DNA from: Cytospora piceicola
Lineage: Eukaryota > Ascomycota > Sordariomycetes > Diaporthales > Cytosporaceae
Assembly (NCBI GenBank): GCA_023375675.1
Contig: JALQBC010000031.1
Coordinates: 452,114 to 516,113 of the forward strand
Direction: 5' to 3'
DNA length: 64,000 bases
The notes under the pieces were generated by a model. It did not search any database. It saw nothing but the letters and a program-made list of their open reading frames with translations, and was not told where the DNA came from. How positions within the stretch are numbered: the stretch's first letter is position 1; the number at the start of each line of letters is the position of its first letter. Shown here piece after piece: positions 9,966 to 21,900 of the stretch. The position numbers were made by a program, and so were the translations under genes.

Positions 9966-11628
9966 CTAGGCATCTTCATCGTGGTTCCAACCCGGCATCT
10001 CGCTGAGATCCTTGGCCGGCGCTGCCCGTGTGGACTTTCTCGCATCACCAGACCCGGGCCGCCATTTCCACGCTTCGGCCAGTTCCGGGGCCAACGTCCC
10101 CTCCATAAGAGCGACAATGTGCTTGCCTATATTCGGCAGATTTTTGAAAGAGTGCCTGCAGATGTGTGAGTGAGGGTTGGATATTGGTTGATTGAGGACA
10201 ACTTACCCGCTGTCACCTGTTGCAAGTATGAAGTTCTTCCACTTCGGATGCTCACATATCAGCAACGCCGAGTTTGCTGTGTCTGTACACCAGCAAAGCG
10301 ATCGGTTAAAGAGCTCCTTGCCCTCGCAGCGTGGGAGGTATGTCGAGATGGCCTTGCGGATAGTCACCTCCGATGCATCTGGGTACGTGTCGGTGGGGTG
10401 TTTGGCGTGTGACCGGGGAACAGAAATCTGCGAGGATTTCTCGGCGCCGTAGGGTTGATGTAGCTTATACCGGGTGAAGCCTGGGAACTCGTCGCAGACC
10501 TTGATAACTCCATGATCATCTGGCTCGAAGAAGAAACCGATGTCACCGTGGTAAACCACGGGGACCCCTTTGTACTCTTCGACCTCCTCCGGTGTAAGTT
10601 GCATGTGTGCGTACACCCAGGCCTACTCATGGCAGTCAGCTTCTAGGACACCTGGCTTAGATTCTTGTCTCATCGACTTACCTTAGAGCAGCATTGATCT
10701 TCCAGGTCTACCAATACTGGGCTCCATGCTCCTGCGGCGAGGACAACCTTGTCACCGAGGTATTTTGTCCCATCTTCTGTCTCGACACCGACGCAGGTCG
10801 TTCCATCGTCGCCAAAGAGAGGGGCTTTGAAAGATCCCGCACTGCTCGAAAAAATAGGGTCAGCGGTACCATTCCTCTTGGCAAGGACAGGACTCCGTTC
10901 AGGAATCTGCCGTGTAGGGTCTGCCTTACCCTCCGAAACCAAACTTTACACCTTGCTCTTGGCAATATTCACCTATTGCGTTGATCGCCTTTCCAGCAGC
11001 TAACCAGCCCCCATCAGCACTGTAGATAGCTTTCCAACCCTAAGGTGAACGCACATTAGCGACCGCGGCCTTTCGACTCATGGATTGTCGAGTCTGGTTC
11101 TAGATACGGCGATCTCACCTTGATATTTTCTCGTGGCAGTAGCGGTACTTTTGCCAGTATCTCATCTTCATTCTCCAGCCACTCGTGGGTCTCGCCCACC
11201 CCTGCCTCTATGAGGGTCTGGTATTCGCGTTTAAGTGAGGCCACGCCCGCCTCGGACACTTCACAGTCCAACTGAACATGATGTGCTTGTCAGCTCCCAT
11301 AGAAAGATTCGTGCTTGAGAAGTGAAGATTCAAGACCTTGGCTTACCCTGCCAGTGTTGTGAAAGAATGGCTTGAACAGCTCATCGTTCCTCCACATATC
11401 TCGGGCCTCCATGCTCAGCTGTATCGTGGCTTTATCCCGCACCCGTATCCCCATGATCTTGTTCAGATCGTTTCCAGCGGATTGGGCCGACGGAAACTGG
11501 TAGGTGTCCAGGACCGTGATGTTTGAAGGCGTATACCCGGATCGTAGGAGGTGCAGGGCTGTCGAGGAGCCGAACGTGCCCCCTCCTCCGATGACAATAA
11601 CCTTGGTCGTTGTGCGAGAACTGGCCAT
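9966..11628 (-). CDS. Fructosyl amino-acid oxidase (Amadoriase-type FAD oxidase)
   Basis: Six exons on the minus strand (11628-11347, 11271-11119, 11039-10930, 10841-10682, 10622-10207, 10155-9966), with introns of 51-88 nt, give 436 residues. That matches the usual Amadoriase length of about 440. The N-terminus is an FAD Rossmann motif (VIVIGGGGTFGSSTALHL), typical of the DAO fold. Later segments closely follow fungal Amadoriases: GAWSPVLVDLEDQC, then SKAWVYAHMQLTPEE, the Cys-containing SLCWCTDTAN (the Cys region that covalently holds FAD in this family) and a C-terminal ATGDSGHSFKNLPNIGKH. Such enzymes oxidise N-glycated amino acids to glucosone, a free amine and H2O2, usually in peroxisomes. 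The C-terminus here (NHDEDA) shows no SKL-type signal, so localisation is open. A related sarcosine or saccharopine oxidase is the main alternative. Confidence 0.9.
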
Positions 11629-12422
11629 GTTGCTTGAGGTTTTTGGGTTGTCAGTAAACACCTATTGTTCTTCCGATAGAATATGTTGTTTATTTGGCTG
11701 TTGTTTTTGTTACTTATTAGCCAGGCAGCGATCGACGTTTTTGCATTGATTATCACCCACTCACGTGTTCGTGGTGTGGACGCGGATCAAACCCCCGCGT
11801 GTGTGTTTCCTCGCTTCGACCTTCCCAGTCCCACAATCCCGGGTTCGGTGGTCGGTCCGGTCCGGAGATAGACCTGCCAAGCAGCCGGAAACATGGGGTC
11901 TTGCCGACGTCTTATCAAAATCAAATACACATCCAAACTGCCCCGATTTGCTAGGTCTACTGTTGCCTGGTAAGCCACCAGTCAGGTTTCTATCATGGAA
12001 CCTAGTTCAGTGGTCGCTTTTACCCTGCGCTGATGCCAAGATGCAACACCAACAAGTCCGTCCCTTCACCCTGGCTCGTATCACAGTCCCCCAGCACTCC
12101 TGATTCTAGCACTGGTTGAGGTGCTCAAGTTGTACTACATCGTGCATACCATGATCCATGATCGACGAGGCCAGGATCCATAGATAAGCACGTGTATGTA
12201 ACCACCAATGTCTGGGCTAGTCTCTCCGGGGGAAACCACAATCATTCAAATACCAAGGCTGGTCAGGCCACCTGTATTCAGAACAGAGAAATCAGTTCCC
12301 GAAAATACTTCTCTATAGCCGTATGAGCAGGGCAGGAGAATTCTATTGGCTTCAGTTGACTACCTCATGTGATAAAATCAAAGCCAGCACTCATCCAATT
12401 ACCACGCGGAACTTGAATCGCC
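11629..12422. other. Divergent promoter region between Amadoriase and UNC93-like genes
   Basis: About 0.8 kb separates two divergently transcribed genes. No gene or clear operator was found; overlapping short open frames around 11765-12103 look like chance. Coordinated expression of the neighbours is possible. Confidence 0.5.
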
Positions 12423-14652
12423 ATGTCCGGAGCCGACACCGCTTCTCATATAGTCAAAGATGAAACCTCTGAGAAGAGGTCGTCCCCGGTTGTCCTCGGT
12501 GGGACCGTGATTGAAAATGCTGCTCTGGTTGACATGGAAGCGTACAGGCACCAAGTCCCACTGTGGAAGAGAGTCTGGCAGCACAGTCTTACGCAGATGT
12601 TGCTCTTGAGTGTCCAGGCATTCTGTGGTCCGGCTATGGATGATGCCATCTCAGGTGAGCAGTCAACCCCTCAAAGGTCCTCAGGTTCATCTTTGCAAAT
12701 TGTTAATCTTGTTGTCCAGGGCTGGGCGGTGGTGGTCTTGCAACGCCGCAGACATCCAACATTGCGTATGTCCATTCATATCACTGTTACGCTGTGAATC
12801 TGCAACAACGCACCATAGCCTGGGGAAGGGAGGATCATAGTTTTGCTAATAATGTGTCGTATTCTACAGTACCGCGATCAGTTATACTATGCTTGCCGTC
12901 ATCTGCGCTTTTGGCGGGCCTCTGGTAAACAAAATTGGCGTCAAATGGTCTTTGATCATTGGAGCCGCGACCTTCCCCATCCGTGGAGCTTCATACTACA
13001 CCAACAGCAAGTATGGAAACCAGTGGGTGAGTCTCGTTGCATTCCGGGGAGACCTTATGACACTGTCTACATCTTCTAACGGGTACGGCCTTCTAGTTCC
13101 TGATCTTTGGCAGCTTCCTCAGCGGCACTGGTACGGGCTTCTGGTATGTTGCCGAGGCTGGTTCCATCCTGTCTCTGGCACCTTCAGGAGTTCGTGGGAA
13201 GTACCTGGCCCTTTGGATTGTGTCTCGTAACCTTGGGCAGCTCGTTGGCGGTGGCATCAAGTGAGTGATCTACATATGGCCAACAGTTCCTACCCTCACG
13301 GGGGGAGAATACAGGTGCTCGTGCTGATTATATTCCTCCACAAAAGCCTAGCAAAAAACCATGTCAAGGGCGTTGACGGCGGAGTCGCCCCAAACACGTA
13401 CATTGCCTTTGTCATTATCGAGTGCCTTGCGTAAGTACAGATCGTTGTACACATAGTAGTTCTGGTATATGGCAACTAGTGATGCTGAAATACACTCTGG
13501 ACAGACTTCCCTTTGCCTTTCTCATCACACCCTTGGAAAGGGTTGTCCGGTCTGATGGTACACGTATTGTCATGTCGGATTCTCTCAGCACAAAGCAAGA
13601 GCTCAAGAAAATCCGTTTCACCATGACCTCGAAGCTTATATTACTTTCCGGCCTCTGGGCGTTCTGGTCTTTCTTCTACAGGTAAATTATCGGTCCATGG
13701 CAGGACTCGCTCTGATACTGACTACTGACGATTGCTGTAGTGGTACTTGGTCTACATATCTGGCCGACTACTTCTCCGTCCGGGCCCGGGCGCTTTCATC
13801 CTTAGTTTCGCCTTTCTTCTGCATGTCAGTTATTACCCCATACCTTTCCTATTTGATATTTATCCACAGAATTTTCACGGGCGCTCTGTTGACCATTACG
13901 CTTAGTGTGGGCTGTTTTGGTCTTGGATTCATCCTAGACATTAAGGGCCTGAGCCAGCGAAGGAGGGCCCAGCTTGGTCTTTACACCGTAGTTCTCTTGA
14001 ACCTCGGTGTTTATATCTGGTCCATCGTCATGCAAGTCAGATTTGACTCCAATACTCCAGGCGCAATTGACTGGGATGACTCGCTGTTCCCAACGGCTTT
14101 CCTTCCCTACTTCTTCGTCCAGACCACCGGCCCTCTTTCCCAGTCTTATATGTACTGGCTGATCTCTTCCTTTGCCACGGATGCTCAATGTGAGTACATC
14201 CGATTCCCGGTTACAGGAGTTCGGGAGCCACAGGTGCTGACTACGAAATATAGCCAACGTTCGCAATGGAGCTGCGTTTCGGTATGCATAATCAGACTTA
14301 TTATGATATGGGGCAGTGGACAAACGACTGACTGCGTGATACAGATGCATCGAAGCAGTTGGTCAAGCAGTCTCCTACGGAGTCAATACTAATGCCAATA
14401 CGAGCACCCTCGTCGGATTGTACGTTCATCTCTTCCTTCCGATGCGGCAAGTGTCACTTGTTGGTACTGGATCCTAATAAGCTTTATTCTAGCTGCATTA
14501 CCTTTGCCCTCATGGCAGCAGCGCTTGGCCCGATGATAATCCTAACCAACGACACTCCGGACCGCATTCCAGCTGATTTAATTGCGGAGGAGCAGGAAGA
14601 TGTCATCGAGGGCAAGACAATAGTCGATGGGAAAATTACCAGTGGTGTCTAG
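12423..14652 (+). CDS. UNC93-like MFS membrane protein (DUF895 type)
   Basis: I reconstruct eleven exons: 12423-12654, 12720-12765, 12870-13026, 13097-13260, 13347-13430, 13505-13681, 13741-13824, 13870-14189, 14255-14282, 14345-14419 and 14493-14652. These keep frame to the stop and give 508 residues. The fourth acceptor (CACAAAAG at 13346) was chosen because only it restores the conserved run GGGINLAKNHVKGVDGGV; the nearer ACAG would create an immediate stop. Conserved features include a glycine-rich loop (ISGLGGGGLATPQ), FLSGTGTGFWYVAEAG, a central loop with PLERVVRSDG and a VGCFGLGFILD helix. The protein is polytopic with about 11-12 helices. Fungal members of this group are uncharacterised membrane proteins or putative transporters, and the substrate is unknown. 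The gene is divergent from the FAD oxidase. Confidence 0.88.
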
Positions 14653-16440
14653 TTCTACTTTGTATGGCTCTTGGGAAATGACTGACCACGAAGTCGCCGC
14701 TGCTGCCCAGGTGGTATAGTTGCGCACTGGGCCTCCGCACAAAAAACATTCTTAGGACCCCCAGCTGTAGTTCCATACCGACGTGGAGCTCTCTGAAAGT
14801 AAACAAATGTTATTTTCCAACCGAAACAGCGCGGGGTAACCTCACACGGGCTGACTCCTTGAATCCACCCGAACCATCCGTGTACTACCTAGTTAGGCTT
14901 GGTAGCATCTGAAGGCTGATCAATGATCAAAACGGTAGCTGTAGCCTAGATAATGACACCAGGAAGCCATCCCAGTCCCGTTTGGTCCCCTTCTGCCATA
15001 TTTATTTTTCATACTGAGATATAGATGCTGTGAATGGTAACCGAACCTGTACATCTGTTTCTCGGACTGAACCGTGAAGTTAGTGAAGTACCAATTTTGT
15101 AAGACGTCGTTTGGCCGTGCAATTCTAGAAGTGTTCAAGTGTTGTGTAATGCCCATGTGTAAAAGTGGCTGCTGCGGGACTTGGCCAATGCCATCGCAAA
15201 AGACAGTATAGTGTTGTTTGGAAACCTCGGTCGACAGTCTGGATTTACCTTTGCTGCACTGGAAGGTGGGTGGGCGGGCGTGTCTTCTACTGCTGCGTCA
15301 GTGCTGAAGTATTGAGAGGGGGCGCGTGGATTGTTGTGTGACCTGGTGATGAATACTCAATGCTACATTGGCAGCTCACCCATTTCTTGGGCAATTTCTC
15401 ACACCAAACTACAGCTTTGCCTCGGTGCAACCAGCTGAAGAGCGATTCTGAGGAAGGACTCCCAAGTCTTCCTTGGCTGAAGGCTCACCTTGTCACACAC
15501 CATGAGTGGCTTGAAGAGTGACTAATCTGATCGGTTGACCGTAGCACCTATTTAATCATCAATGCCGGTCGTCGCCTTTTCTCGATAGTACCCAAGCCGT
15601 CTCGGTAGATGTGGCAGACTCTTGTATCTTTGGATCCCCCAATAATGGCATTGATAATGAAGTCCTTATCTTCGGTTTTGTAACTGGGCTGGTAAACCGA
15701 GTTTCTTTTCCTTGACCTGCTACCGCTTAGTTCTATAACTACCTAGGTACCGATCGGAGGATTAATTTGAACAAGGAGTTCCACTCAAGGTGTATTGAAA
15801 CTCAAGACATTCATACTTTTTGTTCATTCATATAGTATAGTACTTTATCAACTGGACAAAGCCAACACGACTTTCCCCAATGCAACTATGTAAGTCTAAA
15901 TCCTTTCCTATCTAAGATCTAGAGCAACATATTAGCAGCAGCAGCATCGTTAAGTAGGCTTCCTACTAGCACTTTCTTCATTGTTATATTTATAGTAGTT
16001 CAACTTTTGATAGTAGTTGTCATTATCGGATTATAGCAGCTAATTAGATACTGAACATAACTTACTGTGGTTACAGGCCTATTCATCACCTTTAGGAGTG
16101 TACGGGCCAGATATATCATAGGGCGGTTTTATTTACCTAGGTACCCTTATAGCCACAGTATGTGTTTAGATATGTAGCTGCCTACTTAAGTAGGTATATG
16201 TCAGGTATTATTGTCGGCCCGTGCCCGTGGCGCTTATAGATCCAGCAGCCACTAATAATCAATTCTAGCTCTTGTCACCTTTGCTGGCAAACACACCTGG
16301 CACATACAAATAAACATACGACGTGTTAAGCACGCGGGCACGACTCTTCACAACATGTTTTACCTGCGCCTGGTCGATCCATTATTTAACATCCTCAGAC
16401 TTCTATCCTCTCCTCATTCCTTTCGCTCCTCTCAAACAAC
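14653..16440. other. Intergenic region, no gene recognised
   Basis: About 1.8 kb contains no convincing coding sequence. AT-rich short patches with CCTAGGTA-type motifs occur near 15735-16200. The last hundred bases form the leader of the kinase locus. Confidence 0.5.
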
Positions 16441-16596
16441 ATGGGCTCTATCCTCAAGTGGGCGAAGAATTCGGTGCGCAGAGCGCCGTTGGCTCCACTA
16501 TAGTTTCCCACATCCGGTTGCCAGGTCGTTGAGGATTCAGTCTTGTTGGATGAGGAGCACCTCGACGTGTTCAAAAGTCGGTAGTATCCTGTTAAC
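16441..16596 (+). pseudogene. Decayed 5' end of SRPK-like kinase (two in-frame TAG codons)
   Basis: An ATG at 16441 opens a frame that reads like the N-terminus of fungal SR-protein kinases: MGSILKWAKNSVRRAPLAPL, then VVEDSVLLDEEHLDVF, then YPVN just before the kinase domain. It is interrupted by TAG at 16501-16503 and again at 16582-16584, both in the same frame as the kinase. A 44-nt GT-AG interval would remove the second stop but shifts the frame, so splicing does not easily rescue it. The N-terminal extension is probably lost, unless the start has moved to the ATG at 16597. Confidence 0.6.
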
Positions 16597-17918
16597 ATGT
16601 GCGTTATTCTTGCTTCTAAGTACCAGGTCATTGGAAAACTGGGCTTTGGCACCACTTCGACTGTATGGCTGATTAGCTCGAAAACTCGTGCAAGTACCTC
16701 AAGTATGCCTTCATGACTTTTGACTTCCAAGCCTAACAACCAGCGGATAGGAGCCATGGACACGTCGCACTGAAAGTGTATACCCAGAACCGAGGGGACC
16801 GAGAAGGGTTTCGAATCCTGGAAACCATTGCCAAGACGAATCCATCACATCTTGGTCACAGTTATGTCCGAACGGCACTGGAAATATTCGAGATTCAACG
16901 GCCGGGAGGCAATCATTACTGCCTTGTCCAACAGCCAATGTGGGAGAGCTTCAAGGAACTGCTTGGTCGAAATGAAAGCGGTCGCTTTTCAGAGCCTCTT
17001 CTCAAGGCAGGGCTGAAGCATATATTCGCTGCCCTGGACTATCTTCATTCCGAGTGCAAGCTGGTACATACCGGCAAGTATTCCTGTTCATGACCCTTAC
17101 CCAGGACCCGGCCTCTAACATGGTTAATGCAGACATCAAGGCAGACAACATTCTTCAGAACATCGAAGACCAGGGCATATTGGAAGCCTTTACAAACGCA
17201 GAGCTCACAACTCCTTCCCCCCAAAAGTCCGTCGGTGGTGTAACAATTTACGCGTCTCGGGCATTCGACCTGCCACGAATCTTTGGTGACCCGGTGTTGA
17301 GTGACTTCGGTTCGGCTGTTTGGGGACACTTAAAGCGAAATCATGATGCGCAACCAGAAATATATCGGTCTCCAGAGGTTATGCTCCGGACCGAGTGGAC
17401 TTATCCGATGGACATCTGGAATGTTGGTGCCATGGTACGTAATGATCAGTCGTCTCTTTTCCCGCGCTGACGTACATGGAAAATGGCTAATCTCAAGGAT
17501 TAGATATGGGATATATTCCAAGGTCGACACCTTTTCTACAGCAATGATCCCGACAGCAAGGGCTACTCAACGCGCGCCCACCTGGCCGAGGTGATTGGAT
17601 TACTAGGCCCGCCGCCCCTGGAATTGTTGAGCAGAGGTCAGCGGAGTCATAAGTACTTTGCGGAGAATGGTAAGCTTGCATGTACTTCTGATACCCTCAT
17701 GGGATAATGCTGAATGTTTATGGACAGGAAAATGGATTGCGGAAGTGATGATAACGACGGACATGAGCCTCGAAAGCTGTGAAAGGTTTCTTGAGGGTGA
17801 GAACAAAAAAGGCTTTTTAAATCTGGTGAGGGGCATGCTGCAGTGGCGCCCAGAGGACAGAAAGACGGCGAAGGAACTCCTCCAAGATCCATGGATCTGT
17901 TCATGTAAAGATATATGA
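16597..17918 (+). CDS. SRPK-like Ser/Thr protein kinase, N-terminally truncated
   Basis: Exons 16597-16702, 16744-17073, 17133-17434, 17504-17669 and 17728-17918 keep one frame to the stop (about 364 residues). The kinase domain looks catalytically complete: Gly loop [14 protein letters not shown]-type lysine in HVALKV, catalytic loop HTDIKADN, DFG in [13 protein letters not shown]-like YRSPEVML and DIWNVGAM. These are hallmarks of the fungal SRPK family that phosphorylates SR-type proteins. The second intron starts with GC (GCAAGT), a rare GC-AG intron. The linker between the Gly loop and the VAIK lysine is about eight residues longer than usual, so the first splice may be misassigned. The start ATG at 16597 is chosen because the frame upstream has two stops. 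The locus may be a pseudogene or a shortened active copy. Confidence 0.62.
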
Positions 17919-18923
17919 CCCTAATTCTGATTTACACAACTGGCAAATGGTATGAAGACAGCGCTTTCTTCTCCTTTCTTTTTTTCTACTTTCTTTTCTG
18001 CTACCTAGAATTTTAGGGAAGTCTATTAAACCCTATTCTCCACGCTCGGTACATTTCCCTCCCGAGTTCGTGCCTTTGAGCAGGCTCTATGCTAGCAAAG
18101 GTGGTGCGGAGAGGGGTCAACAGCTTTCAGCATGCCGGATGGGCAACATTTTGGTCTAAGGTGGCAGAGATGGCTTAAAATACCTATTGAAATGCAGGAC
18201 GTACTGTACCAAGCCACAAAAACCTAGAATTACTGTCCAAGCCGGGCTTTACTCCCCCAGACACCCATTGACGTATGAAAGCTTTGTACAATGTACTAAG
18301 TGATTGTGCTCATTGCTACCTACTTAGGCAGTGCAGACCTTTCCAAATTATTTCTCCATGAATTCCTTATCCGCAACAATCTTACAGTGCTTTCCGACAC
18401 GATCCGAAGCCGTTGCAGTCAATGGAGACACTATCAGTTCCTTGCATATGTGGCGTCTAATAGATGCAATGACTAAAGATCTAGTAAGCACAAGCACACC
18501 CTCAGCAACGCATTAGGACTAGAACAATGATTATCATTCCATTTGGGTCAAGCCTCCTGCTGTGATACTCAATTCTCATGCACGTTGGGATGGATATGGT
18601 AGGTCAATAGCCCAGGGCCAGGTGGGAATGCAGCTGAGTTTCCCTCCTAGCAGATAATATCGATTCTGTAATTGGAAATGTGGAAATGAGGCGGGTGGGA
18701 CGGTGCACTGTGGTGTGCGCATTTCGCTAATTACTCTCCCAGCCTGATTTGAACCGAACGATATATATTACATGTATGACCAAAGCCGTGGTGTATTGAG
18801 GCCTGGCCTCACTTACCTGTCGAACATTAGCTTCGATTCACCCTGCTCAATGCATGTATCTGCTTGCGGAATCTTCTTCGTCTATAACCAACACGAGTCC
18901 TCCGTGACAACTTCACCGAAGAC
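17919..18923. other. Intergenic region upstream of HET gene
   Basis: About 1 kb separates the kinase stop from the HET-domain start. A short open frame at 18331-18516 has no signature. No gene is supported. Confidence 0.5.
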
Positions 18924-21900
18924 ATGGCCCACGCGCGGAGAATCCTGAAGTTGGAAGACAACGATTATGAACTCGTACCGGTCCAGTACAAACAGACTAA
19001 GACTTCGGAACTCCGGAAATTCGATGACCCGCAATTGAAGGACATTGAAGAATATCGCTATAGGCCACTGAGCGGTGCAAAGAAGAAGATTCGGCTTCTG
19101 CAGCTTAAAAGTGGAGCAATTGACGGTCCCGATATATATTGTGAGCTGGTTGAAGCTGATTATGACAATATTTTCCACATTCCAACGGTGCCTGAGACAC
19201 CAGAGAATCCCACCGAATCGTCTGATGGCGTAGACAAGTCACTTGAAATCACGACCGATGACAAGGAATTGAAGAACAAATTGGATGAATACAAGAGGTT
19301 GAGCAAAAGGGAGATCAAGTACGAAGCACTATCCTGGTGCTGGGGCACAGATGAACCAGAATACGTTGTGATGATTACCGAGAAGATCGGCTGGAGAGAG
19401 AAGACCTATAAGAAGAACGTGAGGAAGCAACTTGCGCTGGCACTGAAATATTTGCGTCATCCTGATAAGGGGAGGACTCTCTGGATAGATGCTATCTGTA
19501 TAGACCAGGACGATCCTAGCGAGCGGAACCACCAGGTGCAGATGATGTCAAGGATATATACCCGGGCGAAGGAAGTCTGCATTTGGCTAGGCGACGGTGA
19601 CCTCTCCAGCAAACGAGCAATCGACTTCATACGGGACGAAATCATGGAGTTGCGGAATTTCGATGCACTGTGCAACGACAGGAAATACACCGACCAATGG
19701 AAAGCATTAATGATGCTCATGCAACGAGACTGGTTCTCTCGTCGCTGGGTTGTCCAGGAAATTGCTCTCGCCAGCAAAGCGACAATTCACTGTGGGCCGG
19801 ATTCGATTTCATGGAAAGAATTCGCAGTGGCAGTGGAACTTTTCGTGGAGGTTGAAACAGCCACCCATCGTCTCTCGGAGATCATGCAGAAGGACGAAAA
19901 GTTCCGGCACGTACCAGGTTGGTTCGAGTACGTCTCGGAACTCGGCGCCAGTCTTCTAGTTCAAGCAACCGGCAAAGTTTTCCGTGCGCAAAGATCACCA
20001 CTGGAGGACAATGGGACCCCCACAGAGTCGAAGAAGACTGAGGAAGGGTCGAAGAAGAATGAGGAAGAGTCGAAAAAGACTGAGGAAGAATCAAAAAAGA
20101 TCGAAGAAGATAATGTCAGGAACAGATTGAGCAGGTACCAGACCATCGACCCATTGGACAGAAGAAGCCTCCTCAGCCTGGAATATCTAGTGTCGACTAT
20201 GTTCATCTTCAAAGCATCAGAGCCTCGGGACACCATCTACGCTATGCTTGCCATCTCAAGAGACGCCGCCCCTTTCGCAAGCTCCGGTGAAACTATCAGA
20301 GACCACCACGATGATGACACTCGTCTTATAATGACGGCTTGTGAGTCTTTTCTTGAGGAAAAACCGTTCACCGTGGACTACAGCCGGCCATATGCAGATG
20401 TCTGCAAGGACTTCGTACAATTTGCCATTCAGCGCAAAGCCAAGTTGGATCCGGCACAAGCGCTAGACATCTTGTGCCGTCCATGGGCCCTGGGTTTCAA
20501 ACCAGGCAAGTCGATACGGGAGACAGACGCTTCACAGAAGAAGCGAAAGTTAGAAGAAAAGCATCCTGGACCCGAATCCGAGGATCCATTGCAGAACCCC
20601 AAAGAAAGGAAACGGCGCAAACGAGATCCAGACAGCCATGTTGACAACAAAGACGACCCAGAGAGCTTTCAAAGATACCTCAAAGACAGCGAGGGTGGAG
20701 ATGTTTGGTATCCGGAGCCGGATTCACGGTCAACTGAAGATTATTGGGAAAACGTTGAAGAAAATGAAAAGGGGGGTTCTGAGAGGTGGAAACGTATGAA
20801 ATACCGCTATTTCCCCAGTCGCCATGGCCAAAGAGGAGGCGGGAACACCACCAACAATTCCGCGGCAGACAACAGGACTGTGAAGAATGACAAGGAGTAT
20901 ACAAAGCTTGAACGGAGGAATGAGCAGGAACTTCCTCTTCCGTCTTGGATTGCACGCGTATCTCAAGCACCAATAAGTCTTGATTATAGTCCCGGCATCG
21001 ACATTCAAAAAACCGGTCGAGCAAATGCAGATCCTTTGGTTGGACACCCTCTGGATGGCCACCGGAACTACAGCGCTGCGCAAACACAGAGGGTAAGACC
21101 TTTCCAATTCAAAAGGAGACCTCAAATGGGACACTATAGTCTGTATGTGAAAGGTTTCATTCTGGATGAGGTAGACGAAGTGATGGACGCCTCACAGGGG
21201 GGAAACATTCCTAAGTCTTGGCTCAACATGGCAGGCTGGACAAATTATAATCAAGATCCACCGGGCGAGTTTTGGAGGACTTTGGTGGCAGATAGAGGTC
21301 GGGACAACCGAAACCCTCCGTACTATTACGCCAGGGCCTGCAGGGAGTCGGTCAACAAAGGTGGCATTGCAAGCGGCAGAGTCGACACAGCGGCGCTTAT
21401 CAACAACGAACGGAACTCCATCGTCGCCGAGTTCTGCAGACGAGTCCATGCAGTCATTTGGAACCGCCGTCTCTTCAAAACGAAGGGCGGCAGGCTGGGT
21501 CTCGCAAGCAATGTCGACAGGGGTGATAAGGTTTGCATCCTCTATGGGTGTACGGTGCCTGTTATTTTACAACAGCAACCTGACAAGCTTGATCATATCT
21601 GCGCGTTAGAAATAGAAGAAGACCAAGTCGAGGCATTGAAACGATTGATTCGGGAATGCGAGAGGATTCGCGAGCGTAAGGAAAGGTATATGGAGAGGTT
21701 GGATAGGAAAGACAGCAAAAGGTGGACGGATGCTGATATTGAGGAAATGAAGGTAGCGAGGCAAAAAGTCAATGAAATGCTAAAGGCTGAATCCAAGTCG
21801 AACCAGGACGAAAATGTGGCACGTGTTGACAGGGAGTCAGAGGGGGACGGGGACACAGGAGATAGGACATCAAAAGGCTCAACTCCACCTGGACTTTCCC

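Noticed and set aside
18690..18770. Possible minus-strand tRNA (GGTTCAAATC-like T loop near 18746)
   Set aside because: The T stem does not pair and no acceptor or anticodon stem could be built around it.
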